Shown: positions 8,509 to 18,060, counted from the first letter of the stretch. The stretch is DNA of 64,000 nt from Octadecabacter antarcticus 307 (GCF_000155675.2 NC_020911.1:1168501-1232500), one strand, 5' to 3'. Translations and numbers: made by a program. Notes: generated by a model from the sequence alone, not told the origin.

Positions 8509-8923
8509 TTGTTGTACCTTTGGCCGCCATGGCACCGATGGCTTCTGCGAACTCGACCAGATCCCAGCGGTTGCCAAACGGATCGGTGAAAACCGCGACG
8601 GTGCCGTAGAGCTCGTGGCGGGGGGCTTCTTCAAATGTTATTCCAGCGGCCAAATAGGCGGCGTGGTCGCGCGCAAAATTGTCAGTCTCAAGGATCAACC
8701 AAACGCGCCCACCGCCTTGGCGGCCTATCGTGGCGATCTGTTCTGGCGTTGTGGCTTTCGCGATCAGGAATGCGGTTTCGGCCCCCCTTGGTGCAACTTT
8801 GACCCAGCGTTTGTGACCTTGGTCGGTGTCCTCGATCAGGTCGAACCCCAACTGGCCGACAAAGAATGCGATCCCTGCATCGTAGTCGGGCACGAGGATC
8901 GACAGGCTGGACAGGCGTTGCAT
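8501..8923 (-). CDS. VOC-superfamily (glyoxalase/bleomycin-resistance fold) protein
   Basis: Protein of 140 residues with two beta-alpha-beta-beta-beta halves typical of vicinal oxygen chelate proteins: LSSLSILVPDYDAGIAFFVG at the start and a second half ending AVFTDPFGNRWDLVEF. The substrate is unknown; this DPFGNxW subtype is common among uncharacterised lyase or dioxygenase-like proteins. Its start codon shares an A with the stop of the upstream oxidoreductase (TAATG), and its end overlaps the phosphoesterase start, so all three genes are translationally coupled. Confidence 0.85.
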   Translation of the reverse strand: MQRLSSLSILVPDYDAGIAFFVGQLGFDLIEDTDQGHKRWVKVAPRGAETAFLIAKATTPEQIATIGRQGGGRVWLILETDNFARDHAAYLAAGITFEEAPRHELYGTVAVFTDPFGNRWDLVEFAEAIGAMAAKGTTNG

Positions 8924-10002
8924 TATTGTGGAACCGTCAAAGTGATTTTACCGACGTGGATTTTAGCGCTGAACGCCGCCTGCGCCGCGTGAATGTCGCG
9001 CAAATCGTAGTTTGCGGCGATCTGGGGGCGCAGTTTGCCCGCTTGCACATACCCAATCAGGTCCGCAAAAACCGACGCGGGTTGGAATGTGCTGCCAAAC
9101 AGCGTCAGGTCGTTCAAATACAGCGTGCGCAGGTCCAGATCGACAATCGGCCCGGCAATCGCCCCCGCCGTCACATAGCGTCCGCCGCGTTTCAAACTGT
9201 CCAGCAACGCAGGCCACGCAGGGCCACCGACCAGATCAATCACCACATCAAACTGGCGCGCCGGCAGGGTCGCATTACGGGCTAATATGTGGTCGGCCCC
9301 AAGTGCCTTGACCGCGTCCGCCTTGGCGGGTTGTGTCATGGCCCAAACGTCGGCCCCACGCAGTCGCGCCAATTGAACCGCTGCCGCCCCGACGCCGCCG
9401 GATGCACCGGTTATGAGAACGCTCTCACCCCCGACGGACGCCCGTTGCAACATGTTTTCGGCAGTGGAAAACGCGCAAGGAATCGCGGCCCATTCAGGGT
9501 CCGACAACGTATCGTCAACGACGTAGGCTTCGGCGGCGAAGGTTTTGTTATATTGGGCAAATCCGCCGTTATATTCGGACCCGAAGGTGTCGGTCATAAA
9601 GGCTGCGCCACCAGTGCCGGTGGATTGCATTGTACGCACGATCACCCGCTCACCAATGCGCCTCGCGTCCACATCCGCACCGACGTCAACAATATAGCCG
9701 CAACAATCCGCGCCTTGGATGATCGGAAACGGCAGGGGGGTGCCAGACCAGCCGCCGTCTGTATTCCCGTCGGCGTCATTGCTGGCCGATACATCGTCTG
9801 TCGCGCCGGTGACGGCCTTTGAATACCAGCCAATCCGCGTGTTAATATCTGTGTTGTTCACGGCTGCGGCGGCGACTTTGATCACGACTTCATCGGGTCC
9901 AGCGCTGGGCACAGGCAGGTCATCACGCCACACCAACATCTCGGGCCCGCCATGGCCTAGTGTTGCAACGCCGGACATGGTTGTCGGTAAATCGAGTGTC
10001 AT
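8923..10002 (-). CDS. Zinc-type alcohol dehydrogenase-like / quinone oxidoreductase
   Basis: Medium-chain dehydrogenase/reductase of 359 residues. It has an N-terminal GroES-like domain and a C-terminal Rossmann domain with the cofactor loop GASGGVGAAAVQLARLRGADV (about residue 200; conserved GxGGVG core), followed by GADHILAR and VVIDLVGG. The structural-zinc cysteine cluster of true alcohol dehydrogenases is absent, which favours the NADPH:quinone oxidoreductase or enoyl-reductase branch. A residue stretch around 70-80 (DDVSASNDADGNTDGG) is an unusual acidic insertion. First gene of the operon with the VOC protein and the phosphoesterase. Confidence 0.85.
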   Translation of the reverse strand: MTLDLPTTMSGVATLGHGGPEMLVWRDDLPVPSAGPDEVVIKVAAAAVNNTDINTRIGWYSKAVTGATDDVSASNDADGNTDGGWSGTPLPFPIIQGADCCGYIVDVGADVDARRIGERVIVRTMQSTGTGGAAFMTDTFGSEYNGGFAQYNKTFAAEAYVVDDTLSDPEWAAIPCAFSTAENMLQRASVGGESVLITGASGGVGAAAVQLARLRGADVWAMTQPAKADAVKALGADHILARNATLPARQFDVVIDLVGGPAWPALLDSLKRGGRYVTAGAIAGPIVDLDLRTLYLNDLTLFGSTFQPASVFADLIGYVQAGKLRPQIAANYDLRDIHAAQAAFSAKIHVGKITLTVPQ

Positions 10003-10025
10003 TTTGGCCCCACTTATTAGAGACC

Positions 10026-10066
10026 ACCCCGCGGGGCGGCCACAAAATTTAAATACAAATTTTGTC
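10026..10066. repeat. Double palindrome between pyc and the oxidoreductase gene
   Basis: A perfect GC palindrome CCCCGCGGGG (10027-10036) is followed by ACAAAATTT (10042-10050) and AAATTTTGT (10057-10065), a 9-bp stem with a 6-base loop. It begins one base after the pyc stop. It may act as a 3' hairpin for pyc but has no downstream T-run on the minus strand; its AT-hairpin plus GC-palindrome build resembles the palindromic elements elsewhere in the window. Confidence 0.55.
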
Positions 10067-13000
10067 TCATTCCAACTCCACCAATAAATCCTTGGCGTCG
10101 ATCTGGCTGCCTGCCGCCACGTGAATGGCTTTGACGATCGCTTTGCGTTCGGCGTGGATGCCAGTTTCCATCTTCATCGCTTCGATGGTCAACAATAAAT
10201 CGCCCTCTTTGATCTTCTGTCCGGCCGTGACCACAACGCTGGCCACAACGCCGGGCATGGGGGCGCCGATGTGGGCGTCATTGCCAAGTTCGGCTTTGGG
10301 GCGCTGCTTGATCGCCGCATCGGCCAAACGGTTTGGCACACGGATGGTGCGGGGTTGGCCGTTAAGCTCAAAGAATACCTTTACCTCGCCCTCTTCATTG
10401 GTTTCAGCCACCGCCTGCAGAAGGATTTCCAAGGTCTTGCCGGGGTCGATTTCAGCAGAAATTTCTTCGGCGGGTTCCATGCCATAAAAGAACGTGCGCG
10501 TGGGCAGGGTGCGCACGGGACCGTAGGTTTCATGGCGCTGGGCGTAATCGGTATAGACCTTAGGATACATCAGATAGCCGTTCAGGTCTTCATCGTCGAT
10601 GACCTTACCATCCAGTTTGGCGGACAGCTCCGCGCGCATGGCCTCTAGATCGACAGGCTTCAAATGTTTGCCGGGCCGGGAAAGGTTCGGCTTTTCGTCC
10701 TTCAGGACCTTATTGACGATTGTATCAGGGAAACCGCCGGGGGGTTGGCCAAGGTTGCCGCGCATCATGTCGATCACTGAATCGGGGAACGACACATCAG
10801 TGTTGGGGTCTTCGACCTGCGCGCGCGTCAGGTTCTGGCTGACCATCATCAGCGCCATATCACCTACCACCTTGGAAGACGGCGTGACCTTGACGATATC
10901 CCCGAACATCTGGTTCACGTCGGCGTAGGTCTGCGCCACTTCGTGCCAGCGTTCTTCAAGGCCCAAGGACCGCGCTTGCGCCTTGAGGTTGGTAAACTGA
11001 CCACCGGGCATTTCGTGCAGATACACTTCGGACGCGGGGGCCTGCAGGCCGGATTCGAACGCCGCATAATGCGCGCGTACAGTTTCCCAATAGTTGCTGA
11101 TTTCCCGGATGGCCGCGATATCAAGGCCGGTGTCGCGCTCCGTGCCTTTCAACGATTCAACAATCGTTCCCAAGGTCGGCTGCGACGTGTTGCCAGAAAA
11201 GCTGTCCATCGCTGCGTCGATACAATCAACGCCAGCCGCCGATGCTGCCAGCACGGTCGCAATGGCCGCACCACTGGTGTCGTGGGTGTGGAAATGGATC
11301 GGCAGGCCGACCTCGTTTTTCAACGCCTTAATCAACACGGACGCGGTGTTGTGTTTCATCAAGCCGGCCATGTCTTTTAGGCCCAACACATGCGCACCGG
11401 CCTTTTCCATCTCTTTGGCCATGCCGACATAGTATTTCAGATCATATTTGGATCGGGTCGGGTCCAGCATATCGCCTGTGTAGCAAATCGTGCCTTCGCA
11501 GACCTTGCCTGCATCAATCACCGCATCCATCGCCACGCGCATGTTTTCGACCCAGTTAAGACTGTCAAACACGCGGAACACATCAACGCCTGATACGGCT
11601 GCTTGGCGCACAAATTCCTGCACCACGTTGTCGGGGTAATTGGTGTATCCGACGCCGTTGGACGCCCGCAACAGCATCTGCGTCATGATATTGGGCATCT
11701 TGGCACGGATGTCGCGCAGCCGCTGCCACGGACATTCCTGCAAGAAACGATAGGCGACATCAAACGTCGCGCCACCCCAACATTCCATCGAAAACAGACC
11801 CGACATATTGGCGCCATAGGTTGGCGCGACGCGGATCATATCAATCGAACGCATCCGCGTAGCGAGCAAGGATTGATGCCCGTCGCGCATGGTGGTGTCG
11901 GTGATCAGCAGGTGTTTTTGGTCGCGCATCCAGTCGGCCACGGCTTGCGGGCCTTTTTGATCCAGAATTTGGCGTGTGCCACTGGGGATGTCTTTGCTGC
12001 GCATGGCGGGCGCTTTGGGCGCGATCGCTTCGGCACCAGGTTTTGGGCGGCCAGCCGTTTCGGGATGCCCGTTGACGGTGATGTCGGCGATATAGGTCAA
12101 GATTTTCGTCGCGCGGTCGCGGCGCGGTTTGAAATCAAACAGGCTAGGCGTCTCATCGATGAATTTGGTGTGGTATTCGTTGTTCAGGAACGTCGGGTGT
12201 TTCAGCAGGTTTTCAACGAACGCGATGTTGGTCGACACGCCCCTGATGCGGAATTCACGCAACGCGCGGTCCATCCGCGCAATCGCAGCTTCGGGGGTTG
12301 GCGCCCATGCGGTGACTTTCGTCAGCAAGCTGTCGTAATAGCGCGTGATCACAGCGCCGGAATACGCAGTGCCCCCATCAAGCCGGATACCCATGCCCGT
12401 GGCGCTGCGGTAGGTTTGGATGCGGCCATAATCGGGGATGAAATTGTTTGTCGGGTCTTCGGTTGTAACACGACATTGCAGCGCGTGACCGTCGAGTTTT
12501 ACGTCATATTGGCTGGCACATCCCGTGGCTTCGACCAGCGATTTGCCTTCGGCGATTTTGATCTGTGCTTGCACGATATCGATGCCGGTGACTTCTTCGG
12601 TCACGGTGTGTTCGACCTGCACGCGCGGATTGACTTCGATAAAGAAGAATTCGCCAGAATCCATATCCATCAGGAATTCGACGGTGCCTGCACATTCGTA
12701 ATTCACGTGTTCGCAAATCTTTTTGCCCAAGGCGCAAATCTGTTCGCGCTGTGTGCCCGACAAATATGGCGCAGGCGCACGTTCGACGACTTTTTGGTTG
12801 CGGCGCTGCACGGAACAATCGCGTTCCCACAGGTGGTAAATGGCATCGTGACTGTCGCCAAGGATCTGAACCTCGACGTGACGCGCGCGCATGATCATCT
12901 TTTCAAGGTAACCTTCGGAATTGCCGAATGCGGCCTCAGCCTCGCGGCGGCCTTCCAGCACCTTTTCTTCCAATTCATCCTCGGACATGATCGCGCGCAT

Positions 13001-13510
13001 GCCGCGCCCACCACCGCCCCATGACGCCTTGAGCATCAGCGGATAGCCGACTGCGGCCGCCTCTTTCTTAATTGCCGCCATATCATCACCAAGAACTTCG
13101 GTGGCGGGGATCACCGGCACACCTGCATCCATGGCGACGCGGCGCGCGCTGGCTTTGTCGCCAAGCTGGCGCATGGTTTCGGCCCGTGGACCGATGAATT
13201 TGATGTTGTTGGCGGCGCAGGCATCTACGAAATCCGGATTTTCGGACAGCAGGCCATACCCGGGGTGGATCGCGTCGGCACCACATTCTATCGCAACGCG
13301 AATAATCTCATCAATACTAAGGTAGGCGGCCACGGGGCCAAGCCCCTCACCGATGCGATACGCCTCATCCGCTTTGAACCGGTGCAACCCGAGTTTGTCT
13401 TCTTCGGCATAGACCGCAACAGTTTTCTTACCCATCTCATTGGCGGCGCGCATGATGCGGATGGCGATTTCACCCCGATTTGCGATTAGGATTTTCTTGA
13501 AATCAGCCAT
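10067..13510 (-). CDS. pyc: Pyruvate carboxylase
   Basis: Single-chain biotin enzyme making oxaloacetate from pyruvate, bicarbonate and ATP (anaplerosis). The 1147 residues match the full-length family. The biotin carboxylase part begins KKILIANRGEIAIRIMRA and carries the ATP-grasp glycine loop GGGGRGMR. The carboxyltransferase part starts near residue 540 with LLITDTTMRDGHQSLLATRM and contains the metal-site stretch HFHTHDTSG. The C-terminal carrier domain has EAMKMET with the biotinylated lysine at about residue 1113. A single cytoplasmic enzyme in its own transcription unit. Confidence 0.97.
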   Translation of the reverse strand: MADFKKILIANRGEIAIRIMRAANEMGKKTVAVYAEEDKLGLHRFKADEAYRIGEGLGPVAAYLSIDEIIRVAIECGADAIHPGYGLLSENPDFVDACAANNIKFIGPRAETMRQLGDKASARRVAMDAGVPVIPATEVLGDDMAAIKKEAAAVGYPLMLKASWGGGGRGMRAIMSEDELEEKVLEGRREAEAAFGNSEGYLEKMIMRARHVEVQILGDSHDAIYHLWERDCSVQRRNQKVVERAPAPYLSGTQREQICALGKKICEHVNYECAGTVEFLMDMDSGEFFFIEVNPRVQVEHTVTEEVTGIDIVQAQIKIAEGKSLVEATGCASQYDVKLDGHALQCRVTTEDPTNNFIPDYGRIQTYRSATGMGIRLDGGTAYSGAVITRYYDSLLTKVTAWAPTPEAAIARMDRALREFRIRGVSTNIAFVENLLKHPTFLNNEYHTKFIDETPSLFDFKPRRDRATKILTYIADITVNGHPETAGRPKPGAEAIAPKAPAMRSKDIPSGTRQILDQKGPQAVADWMRDQKHLLITDTTMRDGHQSLLATRMRSIDMIRVAPTYGANMSGLFSMECWGGATFDVAYRFLQECPWQRLRDIRAKMPNIMTQMLLRASNGVGYTNYPDNVVQEFVRQAAVSGVDVFRVFDSLNWVENMRVAMDAVIDAGKVCEGTICYTGDMLDPTRSKYDLKYYVGMAKEMEKAGAHVLGLKDMAGLMKHNTASVLIKALKNEVGLPIHFHTHDTSGAAIATVLAASAAGVDCIDAAMDSFSGNTSQPTLGTIVESLKGTERDTGLDIAAIREISNYWETVRAHYAAFESGLQAPASEVYLHEMPGGQFTNLKAQARSLGLEERWHEVAQTYADVNQMFGDIVKVTPSSKVVGDMALMMVSQNLTRAQVEDPNTDVSFPDSVIDMMRGNLGQPPGGFPDTIVNKVLKDEKPNLSRPGKHLKPVDLEAMRAELSAKLDGKVIDDEDLNGYLMYPKVYTDYAQRHETYGPVRTLPTRTFFYGMEPAEEISAEIDPGKTLEILLQAVAETNEEGEVKVFFELNGQPRTIRVPNRLADAAIKQRPKAELGNDAHIGAPMPGVVASVVVTAGQKIKEGDLLLTIEAMKMETGIHAERKAIVKAIHVAAGSQIDAKDLLVELE

Positions 13511-13987
13511 GGTGCGGTCCCCTCATTTTGCAGTTGCAGCATTTATGAAGATTTATGTGCAAGTGTAAACTGCTTAGGACGGGTCAACTTAGTGCTGAGA
13601 ATTGCACCTGTGGCGGGCGGTGCGCACCTGCGGTGTGCGCGACAGCAAGACAGAAGGGGCGCTGCCCCCGCTTCGCTCCCCCGGGATATTTTTGAGACAA
13701 AGACAATTGCAGTCCTTTGCTTTGCGCCGTTAAACGTTTTCTTTTCCGTACTGACAGGAAAGACACCATTGGTCATATTGATCGGCCAAGATGGATATGA
13801 AGGACGTGTTGAATTTGGGATGCGCCGCGTTGCGGATCAAGTGGACGCCCCTTACGGCAGATGTTCTTCGACGTTCATTCAGCGCTGGGCTGCGATGTGC
13901 CATTGGGCGATTTAACGGCAAACTAGTTGTGAACATTAAGTGAACATGGGCTTTTCTTGATCACGCTTTAGCGCTAGGTTGCCGCCC
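13511..13987. other. Spacer between divergent pyc and the helicase gene
   Basis: About 480 bases with no convincing gene. It must hold both divergent promoters. Its left half contains a palindromic repeat (13622-13705, listed separately). A short frame from 13791 (47 codons, MDMKDVLNLGCAALRIKW at its start) has no recognisable similarity and is not called. Confidence 0.5.
13622..13705. repeat. Dispersed triple-hairpin repeat, copy 1
   Basis: Modules in order: an imperfect hairpin around GCGCACCTGCGGTGTGCGC, then GGGGC-GCT-GCCCC (13656-13668), a short TTCG-containing turn, and the tail CCCCGGGATATTTTTGAGAC with AAAGACA. The same order and the same tail recur at 38463-38541 in this window. Confidence 0.75.
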
Positions 13988-16489
13988 ATGAGCCAATATT
14001 CTGACGAAGATGCCTTTGAGGCCGCCGCCGCCCCCAGCACGAGGGCCCAACCGTCGCTGTCCCAACGGGCGACGGCCGCACCCCATGTGGATTATTTTGC
14101 GGGCTTGAACCCCGCACAGCGTCAAGCGGTTGAAACGCTGGATGGTCCTGTTTTGATGCTCGCGGGGGCTGGCACGGGTAAGACCAAGGCGCTGACCTGC
14201 CGGATTGCGCATCTGATGGCCACAGGCCGCGCCCGTCCGGATGAAATTTTAGCGGTGACGTTCACCAACAAAGCCGCGCGCGAAATGAAGAACCGCATCA
14301 GTGGGCTAACGCAAGGCGCGTCCGAGGGGATGCGCTGGCTTGGCACGTTCCATGCGATCTGCGTGAAACTGTTGCGCCGTCATTCGGAACTGGTCGGTTT
14401 AAAGTCTAGTTTTACGATTTTGGACACGGACGACCAGATGCGCCTGCTAAAGCAGCTTTTACGCGCGTCCGATATTGACGAAAAACGCTGGCCGCCACGC
14501 ATGCTGGCAGGAATCATTGATGGCTGGAAGAACAAGGCGTGGACCCCGGCGCAAGTTCCGGTGGCTGAAAGCAGTGCCTTTGACGACAAAGGCGTCGATC
14601 TATACGCCGCCTATCAGCAACGCTTAAAAGACCTGAACGCCTGCGATTTTGGCGATTTGTTGTTGCATATGGTAACGATTTTCCAAACCCACGCTGATGT
14701 GCTGGCGACCTACCAACGCTGGTTCAAATACATCCTCGTGGACGAATACCAAGACACCAACGTCGCGCAATATTTGTGGCTCCGCCTGCTCGCCCAAGGG
14801 CATAAAAACATCTGCTGCGTGGGTGATGATGACCAATCAATTTATGGCTGGCGCGGCGCGGAAGTCGGCAACATCCTGCGGTTCGAAAAGGACTTTCCGG
14901 GCGCGCATGTGGTGCGTTTGGAACAGAATTACCGTTCAACGGGGCATATTCTGGGCGCGGCGGCTGGCGTGATTGACGCCAACAAGGACCGCCTTGGCAA
15001 GACGCTGTTCACCGATGGGGAAGACGGTGAAAAGGTACGCTTGATCGGCCATTGGGACGGTGAGGAAGAAGCGCGTTGGATCGGTGAAGACATCGAATCC
15101 ATGCAACGTGGCACCCGTGGGCTCGACGCTATGCCGCTAAATTCCATGGCCATTCTCGTGCGCGCATCACATCAGATGCGCAGCTTTGAGGATCGGTTCC
15201 TGACTATCGGTTTGCCCTACCGCGTCATCGGAGGGCCACGGTTTTATGAACGCATGGAAATACGCGACGCGATGGCGTATTTTCGGCTGGCCGTCAGCCA
15301 AGACGATGATCTGGCGTTTGAACGCATCGTCAACACACCCAAACGCGGGCTTGGCGACAAGGCGGTGCAGACGATCCAGATGACGGCGCGTAGCAACGGC
15401 GTGAACCTGATTGAAGGCGCGCGGCTTTGTGTCAACGGTGGCCTGATTAAGGGCAGGGGCGGCAATGCCCTGCGCGATCTGGTGCAGGGGTTGGATCGCT
15501 GGCATGGGCAATTGCACTGCCGATCAAACGGGGCGACACGCCGTGAACTACTAGACGATGAAGACTCCGTCATTGATGATGGCCCCACCGTTGAGGTCTT
15601 TGACGGCGCATCTAACGTGAACCACGTTGAACTGGCCGAGGTGATATTGGACGAATGCGGCTACACCGCGCATTGGAAAAACGAAAAAACACCCGAGGCA
15701 CCGGGTCGCCTTGAGAACTTGAAAGAACTCGTTAAAGCCCTTGAAAACTTTGACAGTTTGCAGGGTTTCCTTGAACATATCAGCCTTATTATGGACAATG
15801 CCAAGGACGAAGAGGACGACAAAGTCACCATCATGACGCTGCACGGCGCCAAGGGTCTGGAATTCCCGTCGGTGTATTTGCCGGGCTGGGAAGACGGGTT
15901 GTTTCCGTCACAGCGCAGCATGGACGAAAGCGGGCTAAAAGGTCTCGAGGAAGAACGGCGTCTGGCCTATGTCGGCATCACGCGCGCCGAAAAACATTGC
16001 ACGATTTCGTTCACATCCAGCCGTCTTGTGTATGGCCAATGGCAATCCCAAATGCCGAGCCGGTTTATTGATGAGCTGCCCGAAGAAAACGTTGAGGTTC
16101 TGACGCCGCCGGGCCTTCATGGCGGCGGGTTCGGGGCGGCCGGCATGTCGGCACAGGCAAATCCGGCCAGCGAGGGCATGGCGTCCACGTTGCACGAAAA
16201 GATGGCCAAGGCTGACGTCTACAATTCCCCCGGATGGCGACGTTTGCAAAGCCGATCCCAGCAGCGGCCCATGACCCAACCCAAAGAATCCCGCAACGCG
16301 GTGATCGATCTGAAGGCCACGTCGTCGTTCACCACCGGAGAACGCGTGTTCCACCACAAATTCGGCTACGGTGAGGTGATGGAAATTGAGGGCGACAAGC
16401 TGTTGATTGAATTCGACAAAGCTGGCGAAAAGAAGGTCGTGGCAAAGTTCATCGTCAGTGCCGACAGCGCTAATGATGTGCCTTTTTGA
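13988..16489 (+). CDS. uvrD: ATP-dependent DNA helicase UvrD/PcrA
   Basis: Superfamily 1A 3'-5' helicase acting in nucleotide excision and mismatch repair. The ATG at 13988 is preferred to an in-frame TTG nine bases earlier; this gives 833 residues. Motifs in order: Q-motif LNPAQRQAVE, Walker A GAGTGKT, motif Ia TFTNKAAREMKNRI, Walker B DEYQDTN, motif III DDDQSIYGWRGA, motif IV near LEQNYRSTGHIL, motif V TLHGAKGLEFPSV and motif VI RRLAYVGITRAEK. The C-terminus (VFHHKFGYGEVMEIEGDKLL) is the Tudor-like domain that binds RNA polymerase in PcrA/UvrD. An extra acidic segment around residue 520-540 is present. Confidence 0.95.
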   Translation: MSQYSDEDAFEAAAAPSTRAQPSLSQRATAAPHVDYFAGLNPAQRQAVETLDGPVLMLAGAGTGKTKALTCRIAHLMATGRARPDEILAVTFTNKAAREMKNRISGLTQGASEGMRWLGTFHAICVKLLRRHSELVGLKSSFTILDTDDQMRLLKQLLRASDIDEKRWPPRMLAGIIDGWKNKAWTPAQVPVAESSAFDDKGVDLYAAYQQRLKDLNACDFGDLLLHMVTIFQTHADVLATYQRWFKYILVDEYQDTNVAQYLWLRLLAQGHKNICCVGDDDQSIYGWRGAEVGNILRFEKDFPGAHVVRLEQNYRSTGHILGAAAGVIDANKDRLGKTLFTDGEDGEKVRLIGHWDGEEEARWIGEDIESMQRGTRGLDAMPLNSMAILVRASHQMRSFEDRFLTIGLPYRVIGGPRFYERMEIRDAMAYFRLAVSQDDDLAFERIVNTPKRGLGDKAVQTIQMTARSNGVNLIEGARLCVNGGLIKGRGGNALRDLVQGLDRWHGQLHCRSNGATRRELLDDEDSVIDDGPTVEVFDGASNVNHVELAEVILDECGYTAHWKNEKTPEAPGRLENLKELVKALENFDSLQGFLEHISLIMDNAKDEEDDKVTIMTLHGAKGLEFPSVYLPGWEDGLFPSQRSMDESGLKGLEEERRLAYVGITRAEKHCTISFTSSRLVYGQWQSQMPSRFIDELPEENVEVLTPPGLHGGGFGAAGMSAQANPASEGMASTLHEKMAKADVYNSPGWRRLQSRSQQRPMTQPKESRNAVIDLKATSSFTTGERVFHHKFGYGEVMEIEGDKLLIEFDKAGEKKVVAKFIVSADSANDVPF

Positions 16490-16493
16490 ACGG

Positions 16494-16882
16494 CATTCCA
16501 CCAATTACACCGATGTTCTGATCACGCCATCGCCTGACAGCTCGGCCCAGTGGTGTCCAAGGTTGGAAGCGCATCGGGGCAATGCAATATGACCGCTTGA
16601 GAGCGGCCCCTATGTCATAACGAATGATGCGTCGATTATCGCGGTCCCCGCCACAAGACGTGTCATCTCAAAAGGGGGCTGGCCTACGTTTGAGCAGAGT
16701 ATTTCAGTAAGGGCCAGCCAAGTTTGCCTATGCCGCCCTTGGTGAAATCGATGGGCTGGGCGTTGCACCATGACAGCGAAAGCAGGGTGGCGTTGGTTGA
16801 TTTGGCGTCTGCGCGCAACGCCGCGCTAATGGCCGATGAAAACATCCGTATTATCCACGGCATGCACAACAAACACGCCTAG
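16494..16882 (+). pseudogene. DUF6157-family gene, broken by frameshifts
   Basis: Pieces of one small protein appear in successive frames directly after uvrD: HSTNYTDVLITPSPDSSAQ, then AMQYDRL, an ITNDASIIAVPATRRVIS stretch followed by KGGWPTFEQSIS, then QPSLPMPPLVKSMGWALHHD and SESRVALVDLASARNAAL ending at the TAG at 16880. This order matches, from memory, DUF6157 proteins, which begin TTNYxDTFI and contain GWxIHHDxEGRVAL near the end. At least two frame changes separate the pieces, so no complete product is possible. Function of the family is unknown. Confidence 0.55.
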
Positions 16883-16886
16883 GGCA

Positions 16887-17519
16887 TCATATCGCCGCGG
16901 TGAACAAATTTGGAAACACCACCGGAACCAGCGTCAGCACCAACACCGCCGCCATGATGATGTTAAAGGTGCGCAAACGTCTGGGCGACGTCAAAAACCG
17001 CCGCATTTGTTGGCCCAAGGCCGTCCATGACGCGATGCAGGGCATGCTGACCGTGCCGAATGACAGCGCCACAATCCCAACAGCCCACAGCGCGCGTGAT
17101 CCGTCTAGGGCGGTGGCATAGGTGGTGATTGCGTAGACGCTCATTGACCATGCCTTTGGGTTCACCCATTGGAACGCAGCTGCCTGCAAGAACGTCAGCG
17201 GCACACCTGCGGTTTGTGGTGCGTCCGCCAGTTTTGGCGCCGCCGTTGCGATTTTCCACGCCAGCCACAACAGATAGGCAATCGACACGATTTTCAGAAT
17301 GCGGTCGGTGACAGGGAAGGCGTCGAATATCTGCATCAACCCGACGCCGACCAGCGCGATCATCACGGTGAACCCAATCGTGACACCAAACATATGCGGC
17401 AGCGTGCGCCGCACACCAAAATTTGCCCCCGACGCCATCAGCATCGCATTGTTCGGCCCCGGCGTCACGGTGGCGACAAAGGCAAAGCCCAACAGGGCGA
17501 GGAAAATATCATAGCTCAT
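16887..17519 (-). CDS. LysE/RhtB-family amino-acid exporter
   Basis: Inner-membrane efflux protein of 210 residues and about six helices. The ATG at 17519 starts MSYDIFLALLGFAFVATVTP, with the family hallmark TPGPNNAMLMASGANFG immediately after; the longer frame to 17744 adds a basic stretch overlapping the divergent gene and is rejected. A second hallmark, QWVNPKAWSMS, lies near residue 120. The substrate is unknown (lysine, threonine or homoserine in relatives). It is transcribed divergently from an Lrp-type regulator, a frequent exporter/regulator arrangement. Confidence 0.9.
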   Translation of the reverse strand: MSYDIFLALLGFAFVATVTPGPNNAMLMASGANFGVRRTLPHMFGVTIGFTVMIALVGVGLMQIFDAFPVTDRILKIVSIAYLLWLAWKIATAAPKLADAPQTAGVPLTFLQAAAFQWVNPKAWSMSVYAITTYATALDGSRALWAVGIVALSFGTVSMPCIASWTALGQQMRRFLTSPRRLRTFNIIMAAVLVLTLVPVVFPNLFTAAI

Positions 17520-17592
17520 GAACGCAATAATATACGGCTCAATGCGCAATGAAATTGCCAAACTGCGCCGAATTACGTTAAGCTGACAATCT

Positions 17593-18045
17593 ATGACACT
17601 AATTGATCCCATTAACGCGCGGATATTGCGTGAATTACGCAAAGACGGGCGGATCAGCAACCTCGCGCTGGCCGACAAAATCGGCCTGTCGCCGTCGGCC
17701 TGTCTGCGACGAGTGCAAGACCTTGAACGGCGCGGCGTCATCACAGGCTACCGTGCCCGCCTTGATCCCACGCAAACCGGACAGGACTATGTGGTTTATG
17801 TCGCTGTCGGGCTGGCCGAACATTCAAAAGCGGCACAGCTTGGGTTTGAACGCGCGATGGACCGATTTGATGAGGTCGCTGAATGCCACAACATTGCCGG
17901 TGCATTCGAATATCTGCTGCGGGTCGAAACGGCAAATTTGGCGTCGTATAAAACATTTCACACCGACCGCCTCGGGACTGTGCCGCATGTGCGATCCATC
18001 ACCAGCTACATGGTCATGGGATCCCCGAAAGATATGCGCGCCTGA
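17593..18045 (+). CDS. Lrp/AsnC-family transcriptional regulator
   Basis: DNA-binding regulator of 150 residues. The N-terminal helix-turn-helix reads ILRELRKDGRISNLALADKI with recognition segment LSPSACLRRVQDLERRGVI; the C-terminal ligand-binding RAM domain includes AFEYLLRVETANLASYKTF. It is divergent from the LysE-family exporter with 73 bases between starts, so it most likely controls the exporter in response to an amino acid. The 3' end lies close to the terminator of the CcsR-like array, which runs toward it from the other strand. Confidence 0.92.
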   Translation: MTLIDPINARILRELRKDGRISNLALADKIGLSPSACLRRVQDLERRGVITGYRARLDPTQTGQDYVVYVAVGLAEHSKAAQLGFERAMDRFDEVAECHNIAGAFEYLLRVETANLASYKTFHTDRLGTVPHVRSITSYMVMGSPKDMRA

Positions 18046-18060
18046 CATACCTCCAGACAC

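Noticed and set aside
8435..8992. 185-codon plus-strand frame over the VOC gene
   Set aside because: Antisense to a clear VOC-family gene, without a binding site or recognisable domain.
11603..13024. Long 473-codon plus-strand frame inside pyc
   Set aside because: Antisense shadow of the pyruvate carboxylase gene; composition follows the real gene's third-codon bias.
13791..13940. 47-codon plus-strand frame before the helicase gene
   Set aside because: No similarity recognised, no clear binding site, and it lies in a promoter-bearing spacer.
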